The notes: generated by a model not told the origin, from the sequence alone. Shown: positions 9,315 to 20,949, counted from the first letter of the stretch. The stretch is 64,000 bases of DNA from Planctomycetales bacterium 71-10 (GCA_001898385.1 MKTT01000074.1:92685-156684); one strand, 5' to 3'. Translations and numbers: made by a program.

Positions 9315-10177
9315 GGCGTCACCCCCGCCCGGGCCGGGCCGTGGGCCGTCGGCAGCCGCAGCGCCTCCACGCCGACCCAGGTGAAGACCAGGAAGGCGAA
9401 CGCCGCGATCGTCAGCATCATCACCGTCCGCCCCCGCATCGACGGCCGGAACCGGGCGTGCAAGAGCACCGCGAAGACCAGCCACATCCCCCCCGCGCTC
9501 AACACTTTGGGGTCGTACCAGGGGACGCCGTGCGACGTCCCCGCGCCCCCCTTGCGCAACTCCACCGCGCTGAGCAGCACGCCGATCAAGAGCCCGGCCG
9601 TCAGCAGCGGGAACGCCGCCACCACCGCCCCGCGGTTCACCCGCTCGGACTGCTCCAGGCTCGGCAGCGAGAACCCGAACTTCTTCACGGGCCTGGACTT
9701 CAGCCGCCGCATCTGGGCCAGGTACATCAACCCCGCCGCGAACGCCAGCGACGCGCACACGGCGCCTGCCAGCAGGAACATGCCGTGGACGGTCCCCCAG
9801 AAGGCCGTCGCCCCTTCCCAGTCGCGGCCGGTCGACCTCGGGATGAACCACGCCGCGCCGCAGATCAGGCCCAGCACCAGGGGCAGCGTGAAGAACCCGA
9901 CCGCCACCCGCCGCGGCCATTGCACCATCAGGTACAGCCCGATCAGCGCCACCACCCACGATAGTACCATCACCGACTCAAACGGCGACGTCACCGGCAA
10001 GGCCCCGGAGGTCCACGCCAGGTTCGCCAGGTAGACGGTCTGCACCAGCCACCCCAGCGCCGTCAGCCCGACCCCCGCGTACCATCGCAGCGGGCTGCGC
10101 ACGACGACCCTGGCCAGCTCGACCGCGAGGGCCAGCCCGTACGTCCCGGCGAAACAGAGGATCTTCAGCCGATCCAT
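9311..10177 (-). CDS. Cytochrome c assembly / HemX-CcsA-like membrane protein
   Basis: Multi-TM protein from ATG 10177; WGTVHGMFLLAGAVCASLAFAAGLMYLAQ; 4-nt overlap with hemA. Confidence 0.8.
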   Translation of the reverse strand: MDRLKILCFAGTYGLALAVELARVVVRSPLRWYAGVGLTALGWLVQTVYLANLAWTSGALPVTSPFESVMVLSWVVALIGLYLMVQWPRRVAVGFFTLPLVLGLICGAAWFIPRSTGRDWEGATAFWGTVHGMFLLAGAVCASLAFAAGLMYLAQMRRLKSRPVKKFGFSLPSLEQSERVNRGAVVAAFPLLTAGLLIGVLLSAVELRKGGAGTSHGVPWYDPKVLSAGGMWLVFAVLLHARFRPSMRGRTVMMLTIAAFAFLVFTWVGVEALRLPTAHGPARAGVTP

Positions 10178-10356
10178 CCCCGGTGGGTATCCTCGTCCAG
10201 CGCAACGATCGGTGGGTGGCGGGGCGCGCCGGCGGGGCGCGTGGTCCCATTGTAGGACGAACCGCCCCGGAATCCCAGGGGCGTGGCACCGCGGCAATAT
10301 CCGACGGCCTTCGGCGAACATTCGGAGAGGGCCGGGGTCGATGTCGGAGGAAAGCC

Positions 10357-10611
10357 ATGAACGACGAGCGTCGGACCGATCACCCTTGCCCCGCCTGCGG
10401 CGGCCGATCGTATTCCTGGGGCCAGATCCAGGCCCACCAATTCCGATTCGTCCCTGACGGGGCGTCGATGTTGTACCGATTTTTCGGCGGGAACTGGTGG
10501 CTCCGCGCCCGGCGTTGCGACCACTGCGGCAACCTCCAGGTCTTCACCGAGCCGGACCCGTCGCAGGCGGGCAAGCCGGCCCGGAAGCCCGAGGCGGACG
10601 ATCTTTCGTGA
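10357..10611 (+). CDS. Small zinc-ribbon protein
   Basis: CPACGGRS...CDHCGNLQVF in an 84-aa protein from ATG 10357. Confidence 0.65.
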   Translation: MNDERRTDHPCPACGGRSYSWGQIQAHQFRFVPDGASMLYRFFGGNWWLRARRCDHCGNLQVFTEPDPSQAGKPARKPEADDLS

Positions 10612-10730
10612 CCTCAAGCGATCGGCCTGGGGGATTGCGGGGCGGTCGGCCCTATAATAGTCATTGAGGGCGAACGGGCCGCGATCGTCCGCGGGCCCGA
10701 TCCCCGGAGCGATGCGAAGGAAGGCCGCCG

Positions 10731-11054
10731 ATGATCGACCAGATCAAGAAGACGATGCTGACCGGCCTGGGCCTGGCTCTGATGACCAAGGACAAGGTGG
10801 AGGAGCTGGGCCGCGACCTGGCCGAGCAGGCCAAGCTCGGCGAGGGCGAGGGCCGCGAGTTCGTCGACAACCTGATGAAGCAGTCCGAGAACGCCCGCGG
10901 CGAGTTCGAAGCCCGGGTGAACGCCCTCGTGAAGAAGGCCGTCGAGGGCCTCAACATGGTCCACAAGGACGACCTGGCCAAGCTCCAGGCCCGCGTCGAC
11001 GAGCTGGAGGCCGAGCTGAAGAAGCACGAAGGCACCCCGTCCCACGCCGGCTGA
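10731..11054 (+). CDS. Phasin-like coiled-coil protein
   Basis: 107 aa charged helical protein with C-terminal coiled coil; ATG preceded by GAAGGA. Confidence 0.55.
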   Translation: MIDQIKKTMLTGLGLALMTKDKVEELGRDLAEQAKLGEGEGREFVDNLMKQSENARGEFEARVNALVKKAVEGLNMVHKDDLAKLQARVDELEAELKKHEGTPSHAG

Positions 11055-11147
11055 GATGGCCGACATCCCCTCGCGCCTTGCGACCGGCCCGGCGGGGTGA
11101 TCTAATCCCCGGCCGGGAGTTCGATGGCCGGAGGGGATGATGCCATC

Positions 11148-11747
11148 ATGACCGACGTCTCGGATCCGCGAGCCGACGACGCGACCGCCGTCGTCGGCAC
11201 GGCTTCATACTGGCATCACGAGGCCGAGTTCCTCGCCGCGCGGCGGGCCATGAACATCGCGCGGGGGCGGCCCGACGGGTTCTGGTGGCGGCTGCCCATG
11301 ATCCTGTTCGCCCACTTCCTCATCCTCCTCGGGCTCCTGGGAGTGGGGATCGCGGCCAGGAAGGGGGAATGGTCGGCCCTTGTGCTGACCGCTTTCTTCG
11401 GGCTCCCCGGGCTCGTCTTCGCCTACCGCTGGGGCTACGGCCGATGTCGCCGGCTGCGGAAGGAGTTCGCCGACAACCCCACGGCCGGCCTCAAGATCGA
11501 CCTGACCTTCACGCCGGATCGGCTGCTCACGCATTCGTCGAGATCGGACGACTCCTATCGATGGGCGGCCTTCCCGGCCGTCGTCGAGCTGCGCGACGGG
11601 TTCTTGCTCATGGCCTGGGCGAGGACGGGCGTCTGGATCCCCAAGCACGCCTTGAAGGGGATCGACGCCCCGGGGCTCGCGGCCTTCCTGCGGTCGAAGG
11701 TCGCGCGGTATCGCGTGGCGAGGCGCACCGCACGGATCTCGGAGTGA
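11148..11747 (+). CDS. YcxB-like membrane protein
   Basis: Two hydrophobic segments followed by LTFTPDRLLTHSSRSDDSYRWAAFPAVVELRDGFLLM...WIPKHAL. Confidence 0.55.
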   Translation: MTDVSDPRADDATAVVGTASYWHHEAEFLAARRAMNIARGRPDGFWWRLPMILFAHFLILLGLLGVGIAARKGEWSALVLTAFFGLPGLVFAYRWGYGRCRRLRKEFADNPTAGLKIDLTFTPDRLLTHSSRSDDSYRWAAFPAVVELRDGFLLMAWARTGVWIPKHALKGIDAPGLAAFLRSKVARYRVARRTARISE

Positions 11748-11754
11748 CCCGCCG

Positions 11755-12366
11755 ATGGAGCTGCGCGACTTCCCGTTCCTGGACGACCCGGCCCGCGCGA
11801 TCGGCTGGGGCTCGTACCGGCTCACCGAGGACGAGTTCGTCGTCGCCAACCGGGCCGCCCGGATGGCGATGGCGCCCTGGTATCGATCCCGGCCCTGGGC
11901 GATCGTCTTCTTCGGCTTCTGGCACGCGACATTCCTGTTCGGGCTGTACCTGGCGTTCCTCGTGCCCCGACCCGCGGGGGACGGGTTCAACGTGGATGGC
12001 GTCACCCTGGCCGTCGCCTCGGGCTGGTTCCTGTGGCTGCTCCTCTACGGCGTGAACCGGCGGATACGAGCTGCGTTCCGCACGTTTCCTACGGCCGGCG
12101 ACGAAATCGCCCTGGCCTTCACCGCCGACCGCTTCATCGGCCGCACAAGCCTGGGCGACTCCAGCGACGATTGGGCGTTCCTCCGCCGCGTCGCCGAACT
12201 TCACGACGGCTTCCTACTGGTGCTGAAGATTCCGAATGGCTCGATATGGCTCCCCAACCACGCCCTCGCCGCCCCGTTCGACCATCAGGCCGCCGCGGAG
12301 TTGTTCCGGTCGAAGGTGCCTCGATACCGGGTCGTCGACCGCGCGGCCAGTGCGGCGTCGGCCTGA
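11755..12366 (+). CDS. YcxB-like membrane protein (paralogue of the preceding gene)
   Basis: Same layout: IALAFTADRFIGRTSLGDSSDDWAFLRRVAELHDGFLLV...IWLPNHAL. Confidence 0.55.
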   Translation: MELRDFPFLDDPARAIGWGSYRLTEDEFVVANRAARMAMAPWYRSRPWAIVFFGFWHATFLFGLYLAFLVPRPAGDGFNVDGVTLAVASGWFLWLLLYGVNRRIRAAFRTFPTAGDEIALAFTADRFIGRTSLGDSSDDWAFLRRVAELHDGFLLVLKIPNGSIWLPNHALAAPFDHQAAAELFRSKVPRYRVVDRAASAASA

Positions 12367-12471
12367 CCGCAATGCGCGCACGGCGTCGCATCGCCAGGCC
12401 GATCGGAGAGCCGAATGGGAACGATACGCCGAACCGTCACGTCCGGCACCGTGTCAAAGTCTGGGGATCAT

Positions 12472-12499
12472 TGAATCGACCCCGGCCAGTGCCTATACT
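12472..12499 (+). promoter_or_regulatory. Putative sigma-70-type promoter for argH
   Basis: TTGAAT (12472-12477), 16-nt spacer, TATACT (12494-12499), upstream of argH. Confidence 0.5.
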
Positions 12500-12572
12500 T
12501 GACTCTGGATTGCTGAATCCGCGCGCAGCGGTTGGGACGCGCATCGGGCGACGACGCGAAAGGGGTCGGGAC

Positions 12573-13955
12573 GTGGCGAGCAAGCCCTGGGGCGGGCGGT
12601 TCGAGGCCGGGACGGATCGGCGGGTGGAGGAGTTCACGGAGTCGATCTCGTTCGACCGCCGGCTCTTCCGTCACGACGTCCTGGGCTCCCAGGCGCACGC
12701 CCGGATGCTGGCGCACGTCGGCCTGCTGACGCGGGACGAGTGCGACGCCATCGTCGCGGGGTTGTCGGAGATCCGGGCGAGGATCGAGGCCGGCGACTTC
12801 CCGTTCGTGCTGGAGCGGGAGGACGTCCACATGCACATCGAGGCCGCCCTCACCGAGAAGCTGGGCGACCTCGGCCGCAAGCTCCACACCGGCCGCAGCC
12901 GCAACGACCAGGTCTCCACCGACGTCAAGCTCTGGGCCCGCGACGCGATCGACCGCGTCGACGCCGGCCTGCTCCACCTGCAACGGGCCTTCGTCCGCTC
13001 GGCCGACCGCCATCGAGGGATCATCCTCCCCGGCTACACGCACTTGCAGCGTGCCCAGCCGGTGTTGGCCCCGCATTACTTCCTGGCGTTCGTCGAGAAG
13101 CTCGAACGCGATCGCGGGCGCCTGGCCGATGCCCGCAAGCGGCTGAACGTGCTCCCGCTGGGGGCCGCGGCGCTCGCTGGCACGAGCATCCCCATCGACC
13201 GCGAGTTCGCCGCCCGCGAGCTGGGCTTCGACGGCGTCGCCGCCAACAGCCTGGACGTCTCCAGCGACCGCGACTTCGCCATCGAATCCGTCTTCGCCCT
13301 GACGCTGGTCGCCGAGCACCTGGCCGGCTGGGCCGAGGAGTGGATCCTCTGGAGCACCCAGGAGTTCGGCTTCCTGGCGCTGCCCGATGCGATCTGCACC
13401 GGCTCCAGCATCATGCCCCAGAAGAAGAACCCGGACGTCCTGGAGCTGATCCGGGGGCGATCGGCCCGGGTGGTCGGCTCGCTGACGACGCTGCTGGTGC
13501 TCATCAAGGGCCTGCCGCTGGCGTACAACCGCGACCTCCAGGAAGACAAGCTCCCCCTGTTCGACGCCTTCGACACCGTCGAGGCGTGCGTCGACCTGGC
13601 GGCGGTGGTCGTCGAGGGGGCGAACCTCCGGCCCGACCGCATCCGCGAGCGGCTGGACGAGGGCTACCTCGACGCCACGACGCTGATGGAGCACCTGATC
13701 CTGCAAGGCGTCCCCCAGCGCACCGCGCACGAGGTCATCGGCCGGCTTGTCGGGTTGTGCGAGCGCCAGGGCCTCAAACGCCTGGCCGACCTGTCCGACG
13801 CCGACCTCGCGGAAGCCTCACCGAAGCTGGGCCCCGAGGCCCGCGACTTGCTGGGCGTGGAGGCGGCGATCCGGGCGTTCAAGTCGTACGGCTCCACCGC
13901 CCCGGCGGAGGTGGAGAAGCAGTTGGAGCGGTGGAAGACGAAGCTGGGCCTCTGA
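12573..13955 (+). CDS. argH: Argininosuccinate lyase
   Basis: WGGRFEAGTDRRVEEFTESISFD...HTGRSRNDQVSTDVKLW...GSSIMPQKKNPDVLELIRG; GTG start 12573. Confidence 0.95.
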   Translation: MASKPWGGRFEAGTDRRVEEFTESISFDRRLFRHDVLGSQAHARMLAHVGLLTRDECDAIVAGLSEIRARIEAGDFPFVLEREDVHMHIEAALTEKLGDLGRKLHTGRSRNDQVSTDVKLWARDAIDRVDAGLLHLQRAFVRSADRHRGIILPGYTHLQRAQPVLAPHYFLAFVEKLERDRGRLADARKRLNVLPLGAAALAGTSIPIDREFAARELGFDGVAANSLDVSSDRDFAIESVFALTLVAEHLAGWAEEWILWSTQEFGFLALPDAICTGSSIMPQKKNPDVLELIRGRSARVVGSLTTLLVLIKGLPLAYNRDLQEDKLPLFDAFDTVEACVDLAAVVVEGANLRPDRIRERLDEGYLDATTLMEHLILQGVPQRTAHEVIGRLVGLCERQGLKRLADLSDADLAEASPKLGPEARDLLGVEAAIRAFKSYGSTAPAEVEKQLERWKTKLGL

Positions 13956-14015
13956 AGGTCGATCGACGATCCGCGGACTTTTGCCAAGCCGCCCCGCGGC
14001 CGGGGAGACGCGACG

Positions 14016-14903
14016 ATGACGGACATTCCGACTCCCGCACACCTCCTCGGGTTGATCCGCCAATTTCGCGGCGGGGAAAGCGAACCGGGCAAAGACGCGA
14101 TCGCCGGCCTGCTGGCGAAGCTGGAAGGCGAGGATTCGGCCGGTCTCCTCGAAGCGGCTCAAGACCTGGCGAGGATCGAACCGGCGTCGGAGGTAGCGAT
14201 CGCCCTGCTGCGGCGACGCCTCGACCATGCCGACTGGGACGCCAGGTTCTCCGCCGCCTGCGGCCTCGGCTGCTTCGAGCCGGCGTTCCCCATCCTCCAT
14301 GCGATGCTCGACGACGAGGACGCTCAGCGTCGTGCGCTGGGGGCCGTCGGGACGTCGTGCAGCCCTCGAGCCGCGGACGCCGCCTCCGACCTGATCCGCC
14401 TGCTGGAAGACCCTGACGCCGAAGTCCGCTTGCGGGCGGTCGACGCGATCCGGTCTGTCGCGGACGACGCGGGAGTGCGCGCGTCGGCCTCGGTGGTCCC
14501 GAGGCTCACCGCCTTGATTCAGGACGCAGACGAAAGGATCAGCTCCCGGGCTATCGCGGCGCTCACGGCGTTTGGCCCGGCCGCTGCACCGGCCGTCCCG
14601 GCCATCGCCAGCCTCCTGCGGCACCCGGTTTACTGGGTCCGATGGGAGGCCATCGGCGCCCTGGCCGACATGGACGCGGAGGCCGTCGCGACGGCCGTCC
14701 CCGACCTGATCCCGCTCCTCCGCAGTACGCTCGCGGAGGAACGCTCGGCGGCGGCCGAAGCGTTGGGGTGCATCGGGCCCGCCGCCGCCGCTTCTCAGGA
14801 TGAGCTGGCCCGCCTGGGCGGCGAAGACCCGGACGAGATGGTCCGGGCATACGCCCTCGAAGCCCTCGCCCGGATCCGCAACCCCGGAACCATCGACGAG
14901 TGA
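14016..14903 (+). CDS. HEAT repeat protein
   Basis: Multiple HEAT/PBS-lyase-type repeats, e.g. [49 protein letters not shown]. Confidence 0.8.
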   Translation: MTDIPTPAHLLGLIRQFRGGESEPGKDAIAGLLAKLEGEDSAGLLEAAQDLARIEPASEVAIALLRRRLDHADWDARFSAACGLGCFEPAFPILHAMLDDEDAQRRALGAVGTSCSPRAADAASDLIRLLEDPDAEVRLRAVDAIRSVADDAGVRASASVVPRLTALIQDADERISSRAIAALTAFGPAAAPAVPAIASLLRHPVYWVRWEAIGALADMDAEAVATAVPDLIPLLRSTLAEERSAAAEALGCIGPAAAASQDELARLGGEDPDEMVRAYALEALARIRNPGTIDE

Positions 14904-14974
14904 CGACCCGGACCGCGACGGCGGGCGAGAGCCGCCTCCCGTCTCAAACCTTTTGGAACGAAGATCGAGCCTCC

Positions 14975-16258
14975 ATGGAAGCCTTTCAGTACCGCGGGAA
15001 TCAGCTCCACTGCGAAGACGTCCCCGTCGCCAGGCTGGCGGAGGAGCACGGGACGCCGCTGTACGTCTACAGCGGGTCGGCGATCGTGGAGGCGCTGAAG
15101 ACGCTGCAAGAGGCGTACGCCGAGGTCGACCCGCTGGTCTGCTACTCGGTGAAGGCGAACTCGAACCTGGGCGTGCTGAAGCTGCTGGAGGCCAACGGCA
15201 GCGGGTTCGACGTGGTCTCCGGCGGCGAGCTGTTCCGCGTGCTGAAGGCGGGCGGCGACCCGGCGAAGACCGTGTTCGCGGGCGTCGGCAAGAGCGACCC
15301 CGAGATCGCCCAGGCCATCGAGGCCGGCGTGCTGATGTTCAACGTCGAGAGCGAGGCCGAGCTGGACGCCATCGCCCGCGTGGCGACGTCGATGGGCCGG
15401 GTCGCGCCGATCGCGCTGCGGGTCAACCCCGACGTCGACCCCAAGACGCACCGCTACACGGCGACCGGCCAGAAGCAGTCGAAGTTCGGCGTGGACATCG
15501 AGCGGGCCCTGCGGATCGCGGAGGCCGTGAAGGGGATGCCGAGCCTGACGATGATCGGCATGCACATGCACATCGGCTCGCAGATCACCACGGTCGAGCC
15601 CTACGCCAAGGCCGTCGCCAAGGGCGTGGAGCTGATCGCCAAGCTGCGCGAGATGGGCCACCCGATCGCCTGGTACAACATGGGCGGGGGGTACGGGATC
15701 GGCTACCGGGGGCCGGAGGCGAAGCCCATCAAGGAGTTCGCCGCGGCCATCCTGCCCGGGATCAAGGCGACGGGGTGCCGGCTGGCGATCGAGCCGGGGC
15801 GGGTGATCGCCGGGAACGCCGGCGTGCTCGTGAGTCGTGTGTTATATACCAAGCAGTCGGGCGACAAGCGGTTCGTCATCCAGGACGCCGCCATGAACGA
15901 CCTGATCCGGCCGGCGCTCTACGAGTCGTTCCACCGGATCTGGCCGGTGGCGGTGCCGGACGGGCTGCCGGCGCCTCCGGCCGACTACGAGGCCGAGATC
16001 CCCGGGACCGAGCCGCGGGACGTCGTCGGCCCGGTCTGCGAGAGCGGCGACTTCCTCGCCAAGGACCGGGCGCTGCCGCCGCTGGACCGGGGCGACCTCC
16101 TGGCGACGTTCTCGGCCGGCGCCTACGGCATGGTCATGGCCTCCAACTACAACACCCGCCCCCGCGCCGCCGAGGTGCTCGTCGAGGGGGACTCGGCCCG
16201 GCTGGTCCGCCGCCGCGAGACGCTCGACGACCTGGTCGCCGCGGAGGAGGGCCTGTAA
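14975..16258 (+). CDS. lysA: Diaminopimelate decarboxylase
   Basis: Pyridoxal-P decarboxylase motifs [50 protein letters not shown]. Confidence 0.93.
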   Translation: MEAFQYRGNQLHCEDVPVARLAEEHGTPLYVYSGSAIVEALKTLQEAYAEVDPLVCYSVKANSNLGVLKLLEANGSGFDVVSGGELFRVLKAGGDPAKTVFAGVGKSDPEIAQAIEAGVLMFNVESEAELDAIARVATSMGRVAPIALRVNPDVDPKTHRYTATGQKQSKFGVDIERALRIAEAVKGMPSLTMIGMHMHIGSQITTVEPYAKAVAKGVELIAKLREMGHPIAWYNMGGGYGIGYRGPEAKPIKEFAAAILPGIKATGCRLAIEPGRVIAGNAGVLVSRVLYTKQSGDKRFVIQDAAMNDLIRPALYESFHRIWPVAVPDGLPAPPADYEAEIPGTEPRDVVGPVCESGDFLAKDRALPPLDRGDLLATFSAGAYGMVMASNYNTRPRAAEVLVEGDSARLVRRRETLDDLVAAEEGL

Positions 16259-16330
16259 GCAGCGGCGGGGGGCCGGCCGCGCGGCCCCCCGGGACGTCCC
16301 AACCCCACCGCATCGGATCGGATCACTGCC

Positions 16331-18601
16331 ATGCGTCAACACAGCGTTCGCTCGATCGGCCGATGCGGGGAATCTCGGCAGGGCCGGCGGCGGGCCGTCG
16401 CCGTCGCGGCCCTCGCGGCGATGGGGTGGGCCTGGCCGGCCGTCGCGCCGACGGCCCTGGCGCAGGCGCCCGGCCCGGAGCTGTTCGCCACCCAGCCCAA
16501 GACGCCCGAGGAGCTCTGGGGGGCCGTCGACTACCTGTCGCGCACCGGCCAGCACCGCCAGGCCGTCCCCTACATCGAGGCGTTCGACAAGGCCGAGGTC
16601 GGCGACGCCGAGCTGCTCAAGATCCGCGACCGGTTCGGCCCCGGCTCGTTCCTCCGCCTGGCCGACGACCCGGCGACGAAGCCCTACGCCCAGCCCCTGG
16701 CCGACCGCCTCGTCGCGGCCTCCCGCAACCTCCAGGCCGACCCCGAGCGGATCAAGTCGTACATCCCCGCCCTCCTCGCCTCGAAGGAGGAGCAGGACTA
16801 CGCCGTGGCCCGGCTCCGCGAGTCCGGCTCGTTCGCCGTGCCGGCGATCGTGGCCGAGATGCACAAGTACGGGCCGACCTCCCCCGAGCGCGAGCGCCTG
16901 GCCTACAACGCCGGCCGGCTCGACACGTCGTCGGTCCCGGCGTGGATCGCCGTGCTGGACAGCCCGGACGCCTCGCTCGCCCGCGACGCCGCCCACATCC
17001 TGGGCGACCTGGGGGACCGCCGCGCGATCCCATTCCTGACCTTCCCCGCCGCCTCGCCCGAGTCCCCCGCGCCGGTGAAGCTCGCCGCGGCCCTGGCGAT
17101 CGAGAAGCTGACCGGCAAGCCGTTCGAGCACCAGCCGAAGGCCCCGGTCCACACCCTGGACGACGCCGCCGAGGCCCTCGCCCGCCACCAGTACGAGCTG
17201 CCCAGCGAGCAGGTCCTCCTCTGGCAGTGGGACGCCGCGCAGGGCGTCCCCGCGCCGTACCTGGCGAAGAAGGTGGACGTGGAGGGGATCTTCGGCGGCA
17301 AGCTCGCCGGCCAGGCGCTCCTGCTGGAGCCGAAGAACCGCCGGGCGCAGGTGGTCCGCCTGGGCTTCCTGCTGGAGCGGGCCGTGGACCGGGTCGGCTA
17401 CGTCAACTTCCCCGCGAAGGACCAGGAGACCTACGCCGAGGTCCTCGCCGCCGGCCCCGAGGTGTTGGGCGACCTCCTCCGCGGCGCGATCGCGACCGAC
17501 CGGCCCACCCTGGCCGCCGCCACGGCGGAGGCGCTGGGGAAGGTCGCCGACCCCGCGCTGGCCGCCCAGGGGGGCCGGCCGCACCCGCTGGTGGAGGCCC
17601 TCTCGGCCCCCGGCCGCCGGCTCCAGCTCGCCGCGGCGAAGGCCATCGTCGACCTCGGGCCGTCGAGCCCGTTCCCCGGGTCGAGCCGCGTCGTGCCGAC
17701 GCTCGCCCGGTTCCTGCTCAACGGCGAGAAGCCGAGGGCCGTGGTGGTCGACGGCAACCCCGCGCGGGCCGCCCAGGTGGCCGGCGCCCTCCGCGGCCTG
17801 GGCTACGAGGCCGACGCCGAGACCACCGGCGAGGCCGGCTTCCGCGCCGCGACCCAGTCGGCCGACGTCGAACTGGTCCTCGCGGCCCACGATAACGCCG
17901 CCGGCTCGTGGGACGTCCAGGACGTCCTCTCGACCTTCCGCGGCGACGCCCGCACCTCGCTCCTGCCGCTGTTCATCTACGGGCCGAAGGACCTGGAGTA
18001 CCGCCGGCCGAACCTGGCCGCCAACTACCCCGGCGTCAAGTTCATCGTCCACACCGACGACCCCGCGGCGCTGGAGCGGCAGATCGGCGGCCGGCCCTCG
18101 CGGCTGAGCGACGAGGAGCGGATCTCCCAGGCGAAGCAGGCCGCCGAGACCCTGGCGACGATCGCGGCCCGCCCCCGCAGCCTGTTCGCGCCGGACCTGG
18201 CCGCCGTCGGCGAGACCCTCTCCGGCGCGATCGGCCTGCACGACGTCGAGGGCCACGTCGCCGCGACGCTCGCCGACGTCCCCTCGCCCCAGGCGCAGCG
18301 GGCGCTCGCCGACGCGATCCTCGACGCCTCCCGCGACGTCGCCCTGCGGCGCGACGGCGCCCGCCGGCTCGCCCGCAGCCTCCAGCGCTTCGGCCCGCTG
18401 CTCGCCGCCGACCAGGAGGTCAAGCTCGCCGAGGCCTACGCCGCCGAGGACGACCCCGAGCTGCACACCGGCCTGGGCGCGGTCCTGGGGGCGCTCCGCC
18501 GCACGTCGCGCGACGCCGAGAGGCCCGCCGGAGCGACCTTCGGCCCCGACCGGCCCGTCGAGCCGCCGCCGGCCGCACCGGCGGAGGACGCCGCCCGCTG
18601 A
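16331..18601 (+). CDS. Secreted HEAT-repeat protein with a C-terminal degenerate receiver-like segment
   Basis: Signal peptide-like N-terminus ending ALAQAPG; HEAT-like segments; [55 protein letters not shown] resembles a CheY-like fold without the phospho-Asp. Confidence 0.65.
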   Translation: MRQHSVRSIGRCGESRQGRRRAVAVAALAAMGWAWPAVAPTALAQAPGPELFATQPKTPEELWGAVDYLSRTGQHRQAVPYIEAFDKAEVGDAELLKIRDRFGPGSFLRLADDPATKPYAQPLADRLVAASRNLQADPERIKSYIPALLASKEEQDYAVARLRESGSFAVPAIVAEMHKYGPTSPERERLAYNAGRLDTSSVPAWIAVLDSPDASLARDAAHILGDLGDRRAIPFLTFPAASPESPAPVKLAAALAIEKLTGKPFEHQPKAPVHTLDDAAEALARHQYELPSEQVLLWQWDAAQGVPAPYLAKKVDVEGIFGGKLAGQALLLEPKNRRAQVVRLGFLLERAVDRVGYVNFPAKDQETYAEVLAAGPEVLGDLLRGAIATDRPTLAAATAEALGKVADPALAAQGGRPHPLVEALSAPGRRLQLAAAKAIVDLGPSSPFPGSSRVVPTLARFLLNGEKPRAVVVDGNPARAAQVAGALRGLGYEADAETTGEAGFRAATQSADVELVLAAHDNAAGSWDVQDVLSTFRGDARTSLLPLFIYGPKDLEYRRPNLAANYPGVKFIVHTDDPAALERQIGGRPSRLSDEERISQAKQAAETLATIAARPRSLFAPDLAAVGETLSGAIGLHDVEGHVAATLADVPSPQAQRALADAILDASRDVALRRDGARRLARSLQRFGPLLAADQEVKLAEAYAAEDDPELHTGLGAVLGALRRTSRDAERPAGATFGPDRPVEPPPAAPAEDAAR

Positions 18602-18656
18602 GGCCGACCGGCCCGCCCGCACCCAGGACGCCGCAACACCAGGAACGGCCCGATCC

Positions 18657-19859
18657 ATGCCCATCGAGTCCCGGCCGAGCTACGGTCACCCGCTCAAACC
18701 CTCGCCCCGAGGGCCGGGGTCGGACTCCGTATCCGACCCCAACGCCCCGCTGCCGGGCGTGATCGGCGCCGCCTCGGCCATGCGCGAGGTCTTCAAGACC
18801 ACCCGCCAGGTCGCCCCTTCGCGCGCCTGCGTCCTCATCGTCGGCGAGACCGGCACGGGCAAGGAGCTGATCGCCCGCGCCGTCCACGACCTCAGCCCGC
18901 GCTCCACCGGCCCCTACATCCGCGTCAACTGCGGCGCCCTGACCGAGAGCCTGCTGGAATCCGAGCTGTTCGGGCACGTCAAGGGGTCGTTCACCGGCGC
19001 CGTCGACAACCGTACCGGCCGCTTCGAGGCCGCCCACACAGGCACCATCTTCCTCGACGAGGTGAACAGCACCTCGCCCAAGCTCCAGGTGAAGCTCCTC
19101 CGCGTCCTGCAGGAGGGGGAGTTCGAGCGCGTCGGCGACAACAACACCAAGAAGGTCGACACCCGCATCGTCGCCGCCACCAACCGCGACCTCCTCGACG
19201 AGATCGACACCGGCCGATTCCGCGAGGACCTGTACTATCGCCTCAACGTCGTCCCCATCTACCTCCCCCCCCTGCGCGAGCGCCGGGACGACGTGGAGCT
19301 GCTGGTCACGGCCTTCCTCAAGCGATACGCCGAGCAGAACCGCAAGGACGTGCGCCGCGTCCAGCCCGAGGCCATGCGGCGGCTCCGCGAGCACGACTGG
19401 CCGGGGAACGTCCGCGAGCTTCAGAACTACGTCGAGCGCGCCGTGATCCTGGGCGACGGGCCGGAGCTGACGGTCGAGCACCTGCCCCCCCAGCTCCGCG
19501 GCGAGGCCTCCCCGCGCCCGATCCGCCACCGCGGCGGCTCGGGGGCCGACTTCGCCGCCCTCACCTCGGAGCTGGTCCGCCAGGGGATCCGCGCCGCCGG
19601 CCCCAACGCCAACGACCTGCACGACCGGGTCGTCGGCCAGGTGGAGCGCGAGCTGATCCAGCAGGTCTTGCAGACGTGCGACCGCGTGCAGATCAAGGCG
19701 GCGGCCCGGCTGGGCATCAACCGCAACACGCTGCACAAGAAGCTCTCGGAATACCGCATCGACGAGAACGCCCCGGCCGCCCCCCCGGCCAACGGCGACG
19801 GCGAAGAGGCCCACGACGGCGGACGGACCGGCGACGCCTACCACCCCAACGACGAGTGA
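18657..19859 (+). CDS. Sigma-54-dependent transcriptional activator (AAA+ and Fis-type HTH)
   Basis: [53 protein letters not shown], ...[18 protein letters not shown]; no long N-terminal sensory domain. Confidence 0.92.
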   Translation: MPIESRPSYGHPLKPSPRGPGSDSVSDPNAPLPGVIGAASAMREVFKTTRQVAPSRACVLIVGETGTGKELIARAVHDLSPRSTGPYIRVNCGALTESLLESELFGHVKGSFTGAVDNRTGRFEAAHTGTIFLDEVNSTSPKLQVKLLRVLQEGEFERVGDNNTKKVDTRIVAATNRDLLDEIDTGRFREDLYYRLNVVPIYLPPLRERRDDVELLVTAFLKRYAEQNRKDVRRVQPEAMRRLREHDWPGNVRELQNYVERAVILGDGPELTVEHLPPQLRGEASPRPIRHRGGSGADFAALTSELVRQGIRAAGPNANDLHDRVVGQVERELIQQVLQTCDRVQIKAAARLGINRNTLHKKLSEYRIDENAPAAPPANGDGEEAHDGGRTGDAYHPNDE

Positions 19860-19867
19860 GCCCCCCC

Positions 19868-20854
19868 ATGCGGAAAGCCGACCTCTCGCCCCCCGGATCC
19901 GACGGGGCGGCGCCGGCCCCCGGCGCGCGGAACGCCAGCCGATCGAGGCCCGAGCCGATCGAACTCGACCGTTTATACGCGGGCGACAGCCTGCACCTGT
20001 TGCCCCGGATCCCCGACGCCTCGATCGACCTGGTTTTCGCCGACCCCCCCTTCAACATCGGCTATGATTACGATGTCTACGACGACGCCCGCGACTCCGA
20101 CGCCTACCTCGACTGGACGAGGCGCTGGGGCCGTCAAGTCGTTCGTGCGCTCAAGCCCGACGGGACGTTCTGGCTCGCGATCGGCGACGAATACGCCGCC
20201 GAGATGAAGTGGATCTTCCACCGCGAGCTGGGGCTCACCCTGCGGTCCTGGGTGGTCTGGTACTATACGTTTGGGGTCCACTGCCGACGTAAATTCGCCC
20301 GCAGCCACGCCCACCTGTTGTACTTCTTGAAGGACCCCAAACGTTTCACCTTCAACGCCGACGACCCGAGCATCCGGGTGCCGTCGGCGCGCCAGCTCGT
20401 CTACGACGACCTCCGCGCCAACCCCAACGGCCGGCTCCCCGACGACACCTGGATCCTCCGCCCCCAGGACATGGCCCAGGGCTTCGACCCGGGCGAGGAC
20501 ACCTGGTACTTCCCCCGCGTCTGCGGCACGTTCAAGGAACGCGCCGGGTTCCACGGCTGCCAGATGCCCGAGCAGGTGCTCGGCCGGATCATCCGCGCCA
20601 GCTCCAACCCGGGCGAGACCGTGCTCGACCCCTTCTCCGGCAGCGGCACGACCCTGACCGTCGCCCGGAAGCTCCACCGCCGCTACCTGGGCTTCGAACT
20701 GTCCGACGACTACGCCGACCGCGCCCGCAAGCGCCTGGAAGCCGCCCAACCCGGCCAGGATCTCGAAGGCGGCCCCGACCCCCTGGCCGGCGGCCGCAGG
20801 ACCCCCGACCAGCCCCCCGCCCGCCGACGGGCGACCAAGCAGGCCGGGGCGTGA
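19868..20854 (+). CDS. DNA methyltransferase, amino-methylating (N6-adenine/N4-cytosine), beta-class-like
   Basis: [16 protein letters not shown] followed C-terminally by [29 protein letters not shown]. Confidence 0.9.
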   Translation: MRKADLSPPGSDGAAPAPGARNASRSRPEPIELDRLYAGDSLHLLPRIPDASIDLVFADPPFNIGYDYDVYDDARDSDAYLDWTRRWGRQVVRALKPDGTFWLAIGDEYAAEMKWIFHRELGLTLRSWVVWYYTFGVHCRRKFARSHAHLLYFLKDPKRFTFNADDPSIRVPSARQLVYDDLRANPNGRLPDDTWILRPQDMAQGFDPGEDTWYFPRVCGTFKERAGFHGCQMPEQVLGRIIRASSNPGETVLDPFSGSGTTLTVARKLHRRYLGFELSDDYADRARKRLEAAQPGQDLEGGPDPLAGGRRTPDQPPARRRATKQAGA

Positions 20855-20949
20855 AGGGGCGGACCTGCCGAGGCCGCCCCTGACGCTCCCCTCGATCTCG
20901 CGGCCCTCGCCGCGCCCCGACGCCCGAGACGTTCGGGAATATCCCTGTC

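Noticed and set aside
15842-18664. 940-aa minus-strand ORF
   Set aside because: Shadow of lysA and the HEAT protein; no recognisable domain.
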